Below are positions 45,367-54,604 of a stretch of DNA of 64,000 nt, in pieces (position 1 is the stretch's first letter; each line of letters opens with the position of its first letter). The notes below the pieces were generated by a model, which saw only the letters and a program-made list of their open reading frames with translations, ran no database searches and was not told where the DNA came from. Location: positions 170,841 to 234,840 of the forward strand of contig CAMKKZ010000002.1 in assembly GCA_946413525.1 (NCBI GenBank), in the 5' to 3' direction. The translations under genes were made by a program, and so were the position numbers. This DNA comes from an uncultured Oribacterium sp. (GTDB lineage Bacteria; Bacillota; Clostridia; Lachnospirales; Lachnospiraceae).

Positions 45367-46182
45367 CTATAATGGATTTCTGCCTGGGGTGCCTGCTTTA
45401 CGAGGATATTTTGAAGAAGTCATCTTAATTTTTTTGATCATTATCAAGGAACGTTTATAATCACTTCCAGGCAATGTATATTCTATAATGTTTTCAACAC
45501 GCCCACCCATTAACCTTATTGATTTTTCTGCCTCTATACATTCCTCATTATAATTTCCTCCCTTCATTGCGATAAAATAACCACCTATACGCACAAAAGG
45601 AAGATCGTATTCAGACAAAACAGACATTTTGCTAACAGCTCGGGAAATAGCATAATCAAACTTTTCTCTGTAATAAGAGTCATGTGCTATTTCTTCTGCT
45701 CTTCCATGGATAGTTTTTATGTTTTTCAATTTAAGAGAATCAATCACCTCATTAATAAATGTAAGTCTTTTATTCAATGAATCATTTAAAACAATGTATG
45801 AATCAGGAAATAATATTTTTAATATAATTCCTGGAAAGCCTGCTCCTGTTCCAACATCAATAATTTTGGATTCTTCTAATGTTTCACGTGAAACATCCTT
45901 AAGATACGAGGTTTTACCAACTTGGAAGCCGCGTGGAACATTAAAGGTCGATGTTTCACGTGAAACATCACGTGAAACATTAATTTTTACGATAGACATG
46001 CTATCCAATATGTGTTTGCAAACAAAATCTTCCTCAGATGTTATTGTAGTTAAGTTCATCACTTTGTTTTTCTCCAAAATCATCTGATAATATTTATATA
46101 AGGAAATAGATTGTTCATCATTCAATTTTATATTTAAAGATTCCGCACCATCATGAAGCAATTCATAAAAAGATTCCGTCAT
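45367..46182 (-). CDS. rsmG: 16S rRNA (guanine-N7) methyltransferase RsmG
   Basis: Methylates a guanine in the 530 loop of 16S rRNA. 271 residues, longer than the usual 210-240. Motifs: N-terminal MNLTTITSEEDFVCKHILDS, SAM-binding IIDVGTGAGFPGIILKI, then a basic C-terminus. Between the HILDS helix and the SAM motif an extra stretch of about 35 residues (about 68-103) contains VSRD, VSRETST and DVSRETLEE, which are translations of parS sequences. The insertion precedes the Rossmann core, where a linker may tolerate it. Confidence 0.92.
   Translation of the reverse strand: MTESFYELLHDGAESLNIKLNDEQSISLYKYYQMILEKNKVMNLTTITSEEDFVCKHILDSMSIVKINVSRDVSRETSTFNVPRGFQVGKTSYLKDVSRETLEESKIIDVGTGAGFPGIILKILFPDSYIVLNDSLNKRLTFINEVIDSLKLKNIKTIHGRAEEIAHDSYYREKFDYAISRAVSKMSVLSEYDLPFVRIGGYFIAMKGGNYNEECIEAEKSIRLMGGRVENIIEYTLPGSDYKRSLIMIKKIKMTSSKYPRKAGTPGRNPL
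45880..45895. promoter_or_regulatory. parS site inside rsmG
   Basis: Perfect TGTTTCACGTGAAACA, read in the rsmG frame as VSRET. Confidence 0.9.
45952..45979. promoter_or_regulatory. parS site plus adjoining half-site inside rsmG
   Basis: A perfect parS at 45952-45967 followed at once by TCACGTGAAACA (45968-45979), which lacks the left quarter. In the rsmG frame these give VSRD-VSRET. Confidence 0.85.
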
Positions 46183-46380
46183 ATATTCACCGTCAAAAAA
46201 ACATGTTCAAATTTGGAAGATAACCCTTCAATATCATTCTAATTAGAGAAAAATCCAATCAATCATTTTACATGTCGTTTATTTTACATAGTACCGGAAT
46301 TCAAACGAATGAATAAATTTTTCTGGATAAGTTGCGCAGCAAACCAATAAATGAAAAAAATTAAACAACATAATCAGATT

Positions 46381-48369
46381 CTATTTATTTCGAGCTTGTT
46401 TTATGCCTGATTTTTCCAAATAGACAAGAAGAACATTTATATCGGCAGGACTTACACCGCTAATACGTGATGCCATTCCTATGTTTTCAGGTCTGAAAGA
46501 GCTCAATTTTTGTCTAGCTTCTAAGCGTAGATTAGAAATTTCTTGATAATTAATCCCTTCAGGGATTTTTTTGCTTTCAATTTTTCGGAAGGAATCGACT
46601 TGTTGCTTTTGGCGGTTTATATATCCCTCATATTTTATTTCTATTCCTACTTCTTCCCTTATCTGATAAGATAGTTTAGGTCTTGAATTATCTATTTCAT
46701 GTAATGATTCATAATTCAGTTCTGGTCTTTTGCATAAATCCGAAAGCGTTATTCCAGACTCTATTTCAGCCGAATTCATTTTTCTTAAAAAAGCATTCAC
46801 CAAAGGGCTGGCTCCAATATGTGTGTTTTTCAAACGTATAATTTCCTTTTCTATTTGATTCTTTTTTTCAAGAAATGAATTATAATCGCATTCAGGGACA
46901 AGGCCAATATCGTATCCTATTTTTCTCAGGCGTATGTCCGCATTATCCTGTCTTAACAATAAGCGGTATTCAGCCCTGCTCGTCATCATCCTGTAAGGTT
47001 CATGATTTTCTTTTGTGACCAGATCATCTATCAAAACGCCAATATATGCTTGAGAACGATCAAGTATAACTGCATCCAAGCCTCGAATTTTTCTGCCTGC
47101 ATTAATACCCGCCATCAAGCCTTGAACTGCAGCTTCCTCATAACCACTAGATCCATTTATCTGGCCAGCCGCAAAAAGGAACTCAATATCTTTAAACTCA
47201 AGTGATCTTTTAAGCTGTGAAGCATTTATGCAATCATATTCAATCGCATATGCGTTTCTTACAATATGAACATTTTCAAAGCCCTCCATGGAACGATACA
47301 TTTCGCTCTGAACATCTTCTGGTAATGAAGAAGACATCCCAGATAAATACATTTCATTCGTATAAAGGCCCTCAGGCTCCACAAAAATCTGATGTTTTTC
47401 TTTATCTGGGAATCTCATGACTTTGTCTTCAATAGAAGGACAATACCTTGGGCCGGTTCCTTTTATATTGCCATTATATAACGGCGACCTGTCAATATTC
47501 CTCCTGATAATCTCATGCGTTTTTTTATTTGTATATACCAGATAACAATCAACCTGTTCCTTTTGTATAGAATGGAAATCAGTAGAAAAGGAAAATGGTA
47601 TTATTGGAACATCGCCCTTCTGAATCACCATCTTCGAAAAATCAAGAGTTCTCCGATCCACCCTGGCAGGCGTTCCAGTTTTAAACCTCATGATTTTAAT
47701 TCCCTCTCGAAGCATCGAATTTGTCAGGTGAGTAGCGCTTCTGAGGCCATTTGGACCGGTCTGTTCGACCACGTCCCCATAAATGCATCTTGCATTAAGA
47801 TATACGCCCGTACAAAGAATAACAGCCTTAGAAAGATAAACTGCTCCGGAAGTAGTTTTCACACCAATTACTTTTCTTTTATTTTTTCGTTCATCACTGT
47901 CAAAAAAGGAATTCCGATCTATCAGGGTGGGCTTTGGCCACTCTGAGTTCTGACATAGCGAACCGCCTGCGGGACAATTCGGCTCAATCAACAATTCAGA
48001 GACTTCCGCTTGTCTGATCACAAGCCCTTTTTGGTTTTCCAGGGTTTTGCGCATTTCTCTTGTATAAGCTTGTTTATCAGCCTGTGCCCTCAGCGAATGA
48101 ACGGCAGGTCCTTTTGATTTATTCAGCATTCTTGATTGAATAAAAGTCTTATCAATATTCTTTCCCATTTCACCGCCAAGTGCGTCTAGTTCCCTTACTA
48201 AATGTCCCTTTGATGTACCACCTATGTTTGGATTGCATGGCATTAAAGCAATACTATCCACACTGACAGTGAAAATAATTGTATCAAATCCAAGCCTTGC
48301 GCATGCAAGAGCCGCTTCGCATCCGGCATGTCCGGCGCCTATAACAATAACATCGTGTCTTTCTACCAT
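46381..48369 (-). CDS. mnmG: tRNA uridine-5-carboxymethylaminomethyl enzyme MnmG
   Basis: FAD-dependent partner of MnmE that modifies U34 of certain tRNAs. 662 residues; about 625 is usual. Motifs: dinucleotide-binding [32 protein letters not shown], and the C-terminal region [18 protein letters not shown]. Residues 129-151 are encoded by a 69-bp P5 repeat unit, inserted in frame between LLI and a short charged stretch ([14 protein letters not shown]) ahead of [10 protein letters not shown], at a beta-hairpin turn of the FAD domain. The frame is intact, so the protein is probably functional. Confidence 0.93.
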   Translation of the reverse strand: MVERHDVIVIGAGHAGCEAALACARLGFDTIIFTVSVDSIALMPCNPNIGGTSKGHLVRELDALGGEMGKNIDKTFIQSRMLNKSKGPAVHSLRAQADKQAYTREMRKTLENQKGLVIRQAEVSELLIEPNCPAGGSLCQNSEWPKPTLIDRNSFFDSDERKNKRKVIGVKTTSGAVYLSKAVILCTGVYLNARCIYGDVVEQTGPNGLRSATHLTNSMLREGIKIMRFKTGTPARVDRRTLDFSKMVIQKGDVPIIPFSFSTDFHSIQKEQVDCYLVYTNKKTHEIIRRNIDRSPLYNGNIKGTGPRYCPSIEDKVMRFPDKEKHQIFVEPEGLYTNEMYLSGMSSSLPEDVQSEMYRSMEGFENVHIVRNAYAIEYDCINASQLKRSLEFKDIEFLFAAGQINGSSGYEEAAVQGLMAGINAGRKIRGLDAVILDRSQAYIGVLIDDLVTKENHEPYRMMTSRAEYRLLLRQDNADIRLRKIGYDIGLVPECDYNSFLEKKNQIEKEIIRLKNTHIGASPLVNAFLRKMNSAEIESGITLSDLCKRPELNYESLHEIDNSRPKLSYQIREEVGIEIKYEGYINRQKQQVDSFRKIESKKIPEGINYQEISNLRLEARQKLSSFRPENIGMASRISGVSPADINVLLVYLEKSGIKQARNK
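47917..47985 (-). repeat. P5 69-bp unit inserted in frame in mnmG
   Basis: 69 bp nearly identical to the intergenic tandem units at 9964, including both hairpins (CAGGGTGG..CCACTCTG and CGAACCGC..GCGG..TTCG). It contributes 23 residues starting [12 protein letters not shown] and ending PTLID. Confidence 0.9.
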
Positions 48370-48489
48370 ACTAATTGTTGTATTTCCTCCAAATCAAAAT
48401 AAAACCAGCAGATAAATTTGAATTATCATTCCCCTTTTACAGCGCAAAAAAGAAATATGGCAACGATCCTGCACCCCATAAAAATTGGA

Positions 48490-48653
48490 GTAACTATTCA
48501 GCACCCTATTCGCAGTCGCCTTTGGCGACTGCTCATGTGGGCGTTCAGAGGCGCTCCGCGCCTTGTCCGCCCTCTGGATTTCCGAGAATTCCAAATGAAA
48601 AGCAAGCCTTCCATTTGGAATTCTCGGAAATCCAGAGGGTGCTGAATAGTTAC
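48490..48653. mobile_element. P1 palindromic element, intact copy B
   Basis: 164 bp with the same 18-bp terminal repeats as copy A (48490-48507/48636-48653) and arms in reverse order. It is flanked by a perfect 8-bp duplication AAATTGGA (48482-48489 and 48654-48661). It separates mnmE from mnmG, which are usually adjacent. Confidence 0.87.
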
Positions 48654-48666
48654 AAATTGGAATTGA

Positions 48667-50043
48667 TTATTTACCCATACAGAATTTTCTGAATATTTCA
48701 TTTATCAGATCATCTGATATTTCTTCCCCTATAATTAGTCCGAGTTCTCTGTAAGCGTTCATAAGATCAATTGTATATAAATCCTCAGGCACTTTACTTT
48801 CAATTGAGGTAATTACTGATTTTAAAGAGTCTATTGCATTTAGAAGCAAATTTTTGTGGCGCAAGTTGGTGATGACAATTTCATGATTATAGTCTATTTC
48901 CTTCTTCATGAAAATTTCCTGTATTAAATTTTTCAAATCTTCTATGCCAGTCATTTCCTTCACTGATGCATCAATCACATAGGAATTAATGTGTTTTTGT
49001 ATTTCTTCTTTTGTTATCAAAATCGGAAGATCAGACTTGTTGAGCAAAATAATTGTACGTTTATCGACAAGCATTTTTATTATTTTATCATCGGAATCAT
49101 CCAATGGAACTGACGCATCAACCACGTATATCACAAGGTCAGCCTGAGAAACGGCTTGTATAGCCCTCTCGACTCCTAATATTTCAACTGAATTATCCGT
49201 ATTCCTGATTCCGGCAGTATCTATCAGATGCAGGCACAAATCATTGCATTTAACATATTCTTCCAAAGTATCTCTGGTAGTACCTGCAATATTGGTAACA
49301 ATAGCCCGATTTTCTCCCAAAAGAGCATTCAGCAAAGATGATTTTCCTGCATTGGGCTTTCCGACAATAGCAGTCTTAATTCCTTCCTTAATAATCCTCC
49401 CATTGTCCGAAGACTTGACCAGATCAGACAAACCATTTAGAATATTATTTACATTAGAAAACAAAGTATCAGAAAATCCATCAAGGCTGTAGTTTTCAGG
49501 ATCATCAAGCGCTGCTTCCAGATAAGCGGTACTTTGAAGTAATTCCTTCCTATATGATTCAATAATATTAAAAAGAGATCCCCTAAGTTGCGAAATAGAT
49601 GCCTTAAGGGCTTGTTCATTTGTAGAATAGATCAAATCCGATACAGCCTCAGCCTGTGTCAGATCTATCCTTCCATTCAAAAAGGCTCTTTTTGTAAATT
49701 CCCCAGGTTCTGCTAGACGTGCTCCGTTTTGAATGGCTATGCTTAAAATTTTCTTCAATAAAAAAACGCCCCCATGGCATTGAATCTCTACCGTATTCTC
49801 ACCTGTATAAGATCTGGGGGCAATGAAGCAGACAACCATGACCTCATCCACAGGATTTTCCCCATCATAAACAAAGGCATACCTCATAAGGTGGCTCAAA
49901 CGAAAATCTATCTGTTTGCCTGTTTTTGACTTCACAAAACGTGAGGCAATGTCGATAGCCTGTTCGCCACTAATACGTATTATACCAATGCCGGCATCAG
50001 ATAATGCCGTAGCAAGAGCACATATTGTATCAAACATATTCAC
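48667..50043 (-). CDS. mnmE: tRNA modification GTPase MnmE
   Basis: 458 residues. The N-terminal folate-binding domain (DTICALATALSDAGIGIIRISG) is followed by a helical region with an inserted G domain: GKPNAGKSSLLNAL (G1), AGTTRDTLEE (G2), DTAGIR (G3), NKSD (G4). The C-terminus is CMGK, a variant of the usual CIGK whose Cys is conserved. It works with MnmG. Gene spacing to mnmG is expanded to 297 bp by a P1 insertion. Confidence 0.95.
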   Translation of the reverse strand: MNMFDTICALATALSDAGIGIIRISGEQAIDIASRFVKSKTGKQIDFRLSHLMRYAFVYDGENPVDEVMVVCFIAPRSYTGENTVEIQCHGGVFLLKKILSIAIQNGARLAEPGEFTKRAFLNGRIDLTQAEAVSDLIYSTNEQALKASISQLRGSLFNIIESYRKELLQSTAYLEAALDDPENYSLDGFSDTLFSNVNNILNGLSDLVKSSDNGRIIKEGIKTAIVGKPNAGKSSLLNALLGENRAIVTNIAGTTRDTLEEYVKCNDLCLHLIDTAGIRNTDNSVEILGVERAIQAVSQADLVIYVVDASVPLDDSDDKIIKMLVDKRTIILLNKSDLPILITKEEIQKHINSYVIDASVKEMTGIEDLKNLIQEIFMKKEIDYNHEIVITNLRHKNLLLNAIDSLKSVITSIESKVPEDLYTIDLMNAYRELGLIIGEEISDDLINEIFRKFCMGK

Positions 50044-50286
50044 ACCACATTCAAATTATGTAACTAATTAACAATAAAAAAGAATTGTAAAATACCACGC
50101 AAATATTTTAGAAGAATCACTTCTTTCATTAAAAGGCGTTGAACCTAATTAAGGATATTTCAATGCTTTATGAAAGTGCTAAGCAGGCAGCTTCAAAAGT
50201 AAAAATGCTTCGACAATCAGAAATTCACATAATAAAAAAAGCAACATTTCAATAGTATAATAAATAATCATATTGAAGTAAATAAA

Positions 50287-50349
50287 AATGAAACCGTCAT
50301 ATTCATTTTGCAAGCTTTTTGACTTCAAAATGAATATGACGGTTTCATT
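50287..50349 (-). terminator. Terminator of the rpmH-jag gene run
   Basis: A perfect 24-bp stem (50287-50310/50326-50349) with a 15-base loop, 22 bp past the jag stop, followed by TTTTATTT on the minus strand. The remaining 50044-50286 sequence is AT-rich; nothing else seen. Confidence 0.75.
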
Positions 50350-50370
50350 ATTCAAAATTCTAACCTATTA

Positions 50371-51456
50371 TTACTTTTTCATATAGACGATTATATGACG
50401 GAAGGGTTCCTCACCCTCAGAGCGGGTAGTTACATATCGGTCTGATTGCAATGCGGAATGAATAATCCTTCTTTCATATGGGTTCATAGGTTCCAATGAT
50501 ATTGCCCTATGGTTCCTTCTAACCTTATAAGCAATATTCCTGGCAAGATTTCGTAAAGTTTGTTCCCTCCTTTTTCTATAATCCTCTGTATCCAGCCTGA
50601 CGCGAATGTATTCATCTTTATGAATTTTATTAACAACCAAAGAGCAAAGATACTGTAAGGAATCCAAGGTCTGTCCCCTTTTACCTATCAGGATCCCCAT
50701 GTCCGGGCCTTCAAGATTAATCAAAAGCTCATTATTATCAAAGGAAAAAGAATCTTTAATTTCCACTTCCATATTCATACCGGCTAAAACGGATTTTAAA
50801 AAAGCAACCGCGTTTTCAGAAGCAATTTTCGCATTTTCAGGTGAAACAGGCTTTATAGGTTTTTTTGCTTCAATATCGGTTTTTTCAGTCTTTTCTTGTT
50901 CGTTAATTATTTCTTCTTCTGGACTTTGATCATATGAATGGCGGAAAGCTTTTTTACCATGTGGGTATTTGTTTTTACGAAATCTTCTGTCATCATTTCT
51001 TGTATTACCCTTATCCGAATAATCCCTTCTATTTTTATGTGACGGTTTTGACTCGGATACGGATTTGCCCTCAGCAACTGCACTTATTGCATTGGCATTC
51101 TCTTCTTTAACGCTTGTTTTGTCCACAAGTTCATTTTCGTCTTTAGCATAATTAGGAATAGGAGAAATATCCCTGTCTGATTTTCCATCATTCGTTTCTT
51201 TCACTTCGCCCTTGACAGAAACACTGCCCAAAGATATGTCCCTGATTTCCTGCTCCAAATCGCTCAGCTCTGTTGAATCAGCGCTTTCCTTTATATAAGC
51301 CTCCAGATACCATGGCTTTGCTCCAATCCCGAACAATCCGCTAGTCCCTTGTACCAATACATTGTATGCCAGTCTGTCTGAAGTAGTTCCCAACTGGATT
51401 AACGCTTTAGTTATAGCCTCATCTTTTGACTTTCCGGAAACTCTAATCTTGTCCAT
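50371..51456 (-). CDS. jag: Jag/KhpB RNA-binding protein (SpoIIIJ-associated)
   Basis: 361 residues. A Jag-N domain (1-55; KDEAITKALIQLG..GLFGIGAKPW) is joined by a long, charged, low-complexity linker (about 60-205) to a KH domain with GILIGKRGQTLDSLQYL (about 230-295) and an R3H domain (RNLARNIAYKVRRNHRAISLEPMNPYERRIIH). KhpB proteins act with KhpA in post-transcriptional control of cell-wall growth. 54 bp after yidC and presumably one transcript. Confidence 0.94.
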   Translation of the reverse strand: MDKIRVSGKSKDEAITKALIQLGTTSDRLAYNVLVQGTSGLFGIGAKPWYLEAYIKESADSTELSDLEQEIRDISLGSVSVKGEVKETNDGKSDRDISPIPNYAKDENELVDKTSVKEENANAISAVAEGKSVSESKPSHKNRRDYSDKGNTRNDDRRFRKNKYPHGKKAFRHSYDQSPEEEIINEQEKTEKTDIEAKKPIKPVSPENAKIASENAVAFLKSVLAGMNMEVEIKDSFSFDNNELLINLEGPDMGILIGKRGQTLDSLQYLCSLVVNKIHKDEYIRVRLDTEDYRKRREQTLRNLARNIAYKVRRNHRAISLEPMNPYERRIIHSALQSDRYVTTRSEGEEPFRHIIVYMKK

Positions 51457-51510
51457 CTTCTATCCTCATCTAATTTGACCTTTTATAATTTACGTTAATT
51501 TATGAAAGAA

Positions 51511-52848
51511 CTATTTATTGCCCTTTTTTTCATTTTTTTCATTATAAAGCCTTACCATATTTGCCTTGCTCGCAAGAGATCCCGGCTTTGCATTTCTGTT
51601 ATAATACTCATTTGATTCCTTTGTCTTCACGCTTTGCCTGGCTATCACATCAAGCCTTTTTTTCTCTGAAACTTCCATTTTGCTTTGAATGTTTCTGATT
51701 CTCTCTTCAACGGACTTTTCATCTATAGGCGGAAGATTTTTTCTGGCGCGTTTTGCGTTTGCCTTCGCCATTGATTCCTTGAGCAATTCTTCATTTGATT
51801 TTTTTGAAAAATACCAGTTCATCATAAGCTGCTGAAGGAGCATGAAAACAGAGGACGCAATCCAATATAGCCCAATACCCGAAGCAAAAGAAAAGCAAAA
51901 CCATACCGACATTAGCGGCATCATAATGTTCATGCTTTTCATCATTTGCGCGGATTGTTCATTTGAATCTGTATTTCCACTATTCTGTTTCTGCATCAAG
52001 GCAGCAGATGCCCACTGTGACAAGCCAGCTAAGATAGGTATCAGCCAATATCCGTTTGGCACAAATCCATATTCTGAAGGTGCAGTTGAAAGATTAAGCC
52101 CCAGGAAACTGTTGATTTCAGAAGACTTTATGGCTGCGCTGTTAATGACTTCAGCAGCGCTTGGAAAAACTTCCGGAAGCTTGGCCCATTGTGAAGGATT
52201 TAATTTATAAAGGAAATCTATAATGAAATTTTCAATTGCAGTAACATCATATTTTGAAGTATCATCCAGACCAAGATTGTGTAATCCAACTAAAAGTTTG
52301 GACCATCCGTTATTATTAGCAAAATCCACAAGCTTGGAAGCCGCTTCTGAACCACCTATAGAAGTCATAACCGTCTCATATACTTTTTTTACCGAAGGCA
52401 CGTAAGCCGGAATATTCATAATGATTCGATAAAGCGCAAATATAATAGGCATCTGCAGCAGCAAAGGAAGGCATCCCGAGGTCATTGATGTGCCATACTT
52501 TTCATAAACAGCTTTCATTTCTTCCTGCTGAGCCAGCATGGAAAGATTATCCGTCCTGTTCTTGTACTTTTCCTGAATTGCCTTGATTTCGGGCTGAATT
52601 ATCTGCATCATCCTCGAGGATTTCTGTTGCCGCAGGGATGTTGGAAATATTATTACACGGCTCACAAGTGTAAACAGGATAATGGCAAGCCCTATATTTG
52701 GAATCCCGATTTTGTCAAGAAACATATAGATTTGATTCATGACCCATCCAAGGAAATTAACAATCAGATTCCACAATGGCCCAAATACAGGCATATTAGA
52801 TGTATTTTTTGTTATTATTACAAATGGAATCATTGATAAATATTTCAA
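51511..52848 (-). CDS. yidC: Membrane protein insertase YidC
   Basis: 445 residues. Five membrane helices typical of the Gram-positive Oxa1/YidC type, with the conserved groove Arg in LVSRVIIFPTSL and the cytoplasmic coiled coil (EEMKAVYEKYGTSMTSGCLPLLLQMPI). The tail is basic. The start is TTG 52848, supported by GAGGAGG 10 nt upstream. A loop between the third and fourth helices (residues about 170-255) is longer than in Bacillus YidC. Confidence 0.93.
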   Translation of the reverse strand: MKYLSMIPFVIITKNTSNMPVFGPLWNLIVNFLGWVMNQIYMFLDKIGIPNIGLAIILFTLVSRVIIFPTSLRQQKSSRMMQIIQPEIKAIQEKYKNRTDNLSMLAQQEEMKAVYEKYGTSMTSGCLPLLLQMPIIFALYRIIMNIPAYVPSVKKVYETVMTSIGGSEAASKLVDFANNNGWSKLLVGLHNLGLDDTSKYDVTAIENFIIDFLYKLNPSQWAKLPEVFPSAAEVINSAAIKSSEINSFLGLNLSTAPSEYGFVPNGYWLIPILAGLSQWASAALMQKQNSGNTDSNEQSAQMMKSMNIMMPLMSVWFCFSFASGIGLYWIASSVFMLLQQLMMNWYFSKKSNEELLKESMAKANAKRARKNLPPIDEKSVEERIRNIQSKMEVSEKKRLDVIARQSVKTKESNEYYNRNAKPGSLASKANMVRLYNEKNEKKGNK

Positions 52849-52868
52849 CTTTTTATATCCTCCTCTAT

Positions 52869-52965
52869 TTCAGCGCTATCTTCGTAATTGCCTGTGGAGA
52901 CCGCACATGTGGATGTTTAGCAGCGCTCCGCGCTTTATAAACCCTTCGGATACCAGGGAACAGAG
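52869..52965. repeat. P1 element, degenerate
   Basis: CAGCGCTATCTTCG..GCACATGTGGATGTTTAGCAGCGCTCCGCGC..CCCTTCGGAT keeps the order of P1 arms C, B, A, but the pairing is broken. It lies between yidD and yidC. Confidence 0.55.
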
Positions 52966-53025
52966 AACTCAAAAAAACTGGATTCTCCTAAATCAGAAGG
53001 CGCCGTATATTCACAAAAATAAGGC

Positions 53026-53241
53026 TCAGGGAACAGGATCATATCCGCCTTTAGAAAATGGATTGCATCGGAGAATTCTCCATCCAGCTAACAAAGTACC
53101 TTTAACACTGCCATACTTTTTAATGGCCTCAACGGCGTATTGAGAACATGTCGGCGTGTATTTGCAGCAGGAATACATTTTCAAGGGAGACAGATTTTTT
53201 TGGTAAAATCGTATTATGGATAGTTCAAAATCAGCAAACAT
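53026..53241 (-). CDS. yidD: Membrane protein insertion efficiency factor YidD
   Basis: 71 residues. The family core [26 protein letters not shown] and the ending [17 protein letters not shown] are complete. ATG 53241 is chosen because AGAGGA lies 8 nt upstream; an extension to 53289 has no such support. A small amphipathic membrane-associated protein aiding YidC. Confidence 0.92.
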   Translation of the reverse strand: MFADFELSIIRFYQKNLSPLKMYSCCKYTPTCSQYAVEAIKKYGSVKGTLLAGWRILRCNPFSKGGYDPVP

Positions 53242-53384
53242 ATTTCTATTCCTCTGTCTCAATCGCTCAACGAATTCAATTTCCGGCAATACAAGTAATT
53301 TCGAATAAATACGTTATGTCATTACGGTATTAATATTTTAATAATTTCCTGTAATCGGAAATCGAATTCCTAACAATAATGACA

Positions 53385-53747
53385 TTATATATCAATAAAT
53401 TCCCGCTTCGATTCCAATATCATATGATGCCTGGAGCATAAATAAAGATAATCTTTTTCTATTTCCCTGTAAGTAGCAAAAGCCGCGTCTTTACGTACTA
53501 CAATCACGATGTCATACCCTTGTTTCAGTAAATTCTGGGACAAGCGAAATATCTCTCTCAATTTTCTTGTAATCTTATGGCGTACAACAGAATTCCCAAT
53601 TTTTCTTGAGCATGATACTCCCAGTCTGTTTATTGTCCTGCCATTTCCATTAACATACATGACAAGAGTTCCTTTAGCCGAAGACCTTTTTTTCTGGTAA
53701 ACGGCCTGGAACTCCAAATAAGTCCTTATAGAAGGGAATCGCTTCAT
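53385..53747 (-). CDS. rnpA: Ribonuclease P protein component
   Basis: 120 residues. Basic protein cofactor of RNase P for tRNA 5'-end maturation. The conserved RNA-binding helix reads SCSRKIGNSVVRHKITRKLREIF, with RHK where many bacteria have RNR. It sits between rpmH and yidD as usual. Confidence 0.92.
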   Translation of the reverse strand: MKRFPSIRTYLEFQAVYQKKRSSAKGTLVMYVNGNGRTINRLGVSCSRKIGNSVVRHKITRKLREIFRLSQNLLKQGYDIVIVVRKDAAFATYREIEKDYLYLCSRHHMILESKREFIDI

Positions 53748-53777
53748 AAATATCTATTTTCTCCAAAGCTGAAGAAA

Positions 53778-53796
53778 GACCGCTTTCCAAGCGGTC
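53778..53796 (-). terminator. Attenuator-like hairpin between rpmH and rnpA
   Basis: GACCGCTT / AAGCGGTC with a 3-base loop, followed by TTTCTT on the minus strand. Its position after rpmH could give more L34 than RnpA. Confidence 0.6.
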
Positions 53797-53816
53797 CCTG
53801 CCTTATTGCGCAGCCA

Positions 53817-53960
53817 TCATACAGTCAAAGAAGCTCTCCCTTTGGCCCTTCTGGCAGAAAGAACCTTTCTGCCATTCCTGGTCGACATTCTTGCCCTGAA
53901 CCCATGAACCTTGGCCCTCTGCCTGGTCTTTGGCTGATAAGTCATTTTACCTTTATGCAT
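53817..53960 (-). CDS. rpmH: 50S ribosomal protein L34
   Basis: 47 residues, highly basic: [20 protein letters not shown], then [20 protein letters not shown] and a short end. AGGAGG lies 7 nt before ATG 53960; the more usual MTYQPK start would be five codons later but has no ribosome binding site. First gene of the leftward origin block. Confidence 0.95.
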   Translation of the reverse strand: MHKGKMTYQPKTRQRAKVHGFRARMSTRNGRKVLSARRAKGRASLTV

Positions 53961-54232
53961 AACAGCACCTCCTCTCTTTTAATCCTAAAGGAAAGCTCTT
54001 CCCAATTAGCCAATCCTGATATATAACATATTCGTCAAACCTGATGTTCTTTGACATGCTCGAAAAATATTTGCAGAAAGCTTTCCCCTGGCTTTGAAAA
54101 GCCTGTCTCAATTCGAAATAAAAATGGACGAAAAAAGCCGCAATGGCTTTTCAAACCCTCCCTTACGGAATTCGTTAGATGAGGATATAAACGTTCAAAA
54201 AGAGTATCATGATAAAACATCTATATGTAACA

Positions 54233-54260
54233 TTTATAATCTCATCAAATCATGAAGCAA
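54233..54260 (-). promoter_or_regulatory. Possible rpmH promoter
   Basis: Minus strand TTGCTT, 16-bp spacer, TATAAA, giving a leader of about 270 nt. The leader includes a TTTGAAAAGCC/GGCTTTTCAAA inverted repeat (about 54094-54156). Confidence 0.4.
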
Positions 54261-54412
54261 GTTTTTTCTAATAAGAACATAACAATGGGTAAACATCGCA
54301 GATTATTATACGGATTCATTGAATTTACGTCAACATTAATTTTAAAAAATATAAAGGCGCATTGATGTAAGCAGAATGACAAATTTTCCGGAACATAAGT
54401 TAATAAACAATC

Positions 54413-54593
54413 TTATCCACAATTTGTGTGCATTTTGTGGATAAGATTGAACGTTTTTGATTTTAAAAGCAAGTAAAATTAAGGATTTTTTAAGACGTAT
54501 ATGTATTTATTCACTTATCCACAATTGAACACTTGCTATTTTATCCACATTGGGATAAAATAATCCATGAAAATATTGCACATTTCATCCACA
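54413..54593. other. oriC upstream DnaA-box cluster
   Basis: Perfect boxes TTATCCACA at 54413, 54515 and 54541 and TGTGGATAA at 54436, plus a near-match TCATCCACA at 54585, all within 180 bp ahead of dnaA. The two boxes at 54413 and 54436 face each other. The region is AT-rich. It is the first half of a bipartite origin. Confidence 0.9.
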
Positions 54594-54604
54594 TGGAGCA
54601 TTAA

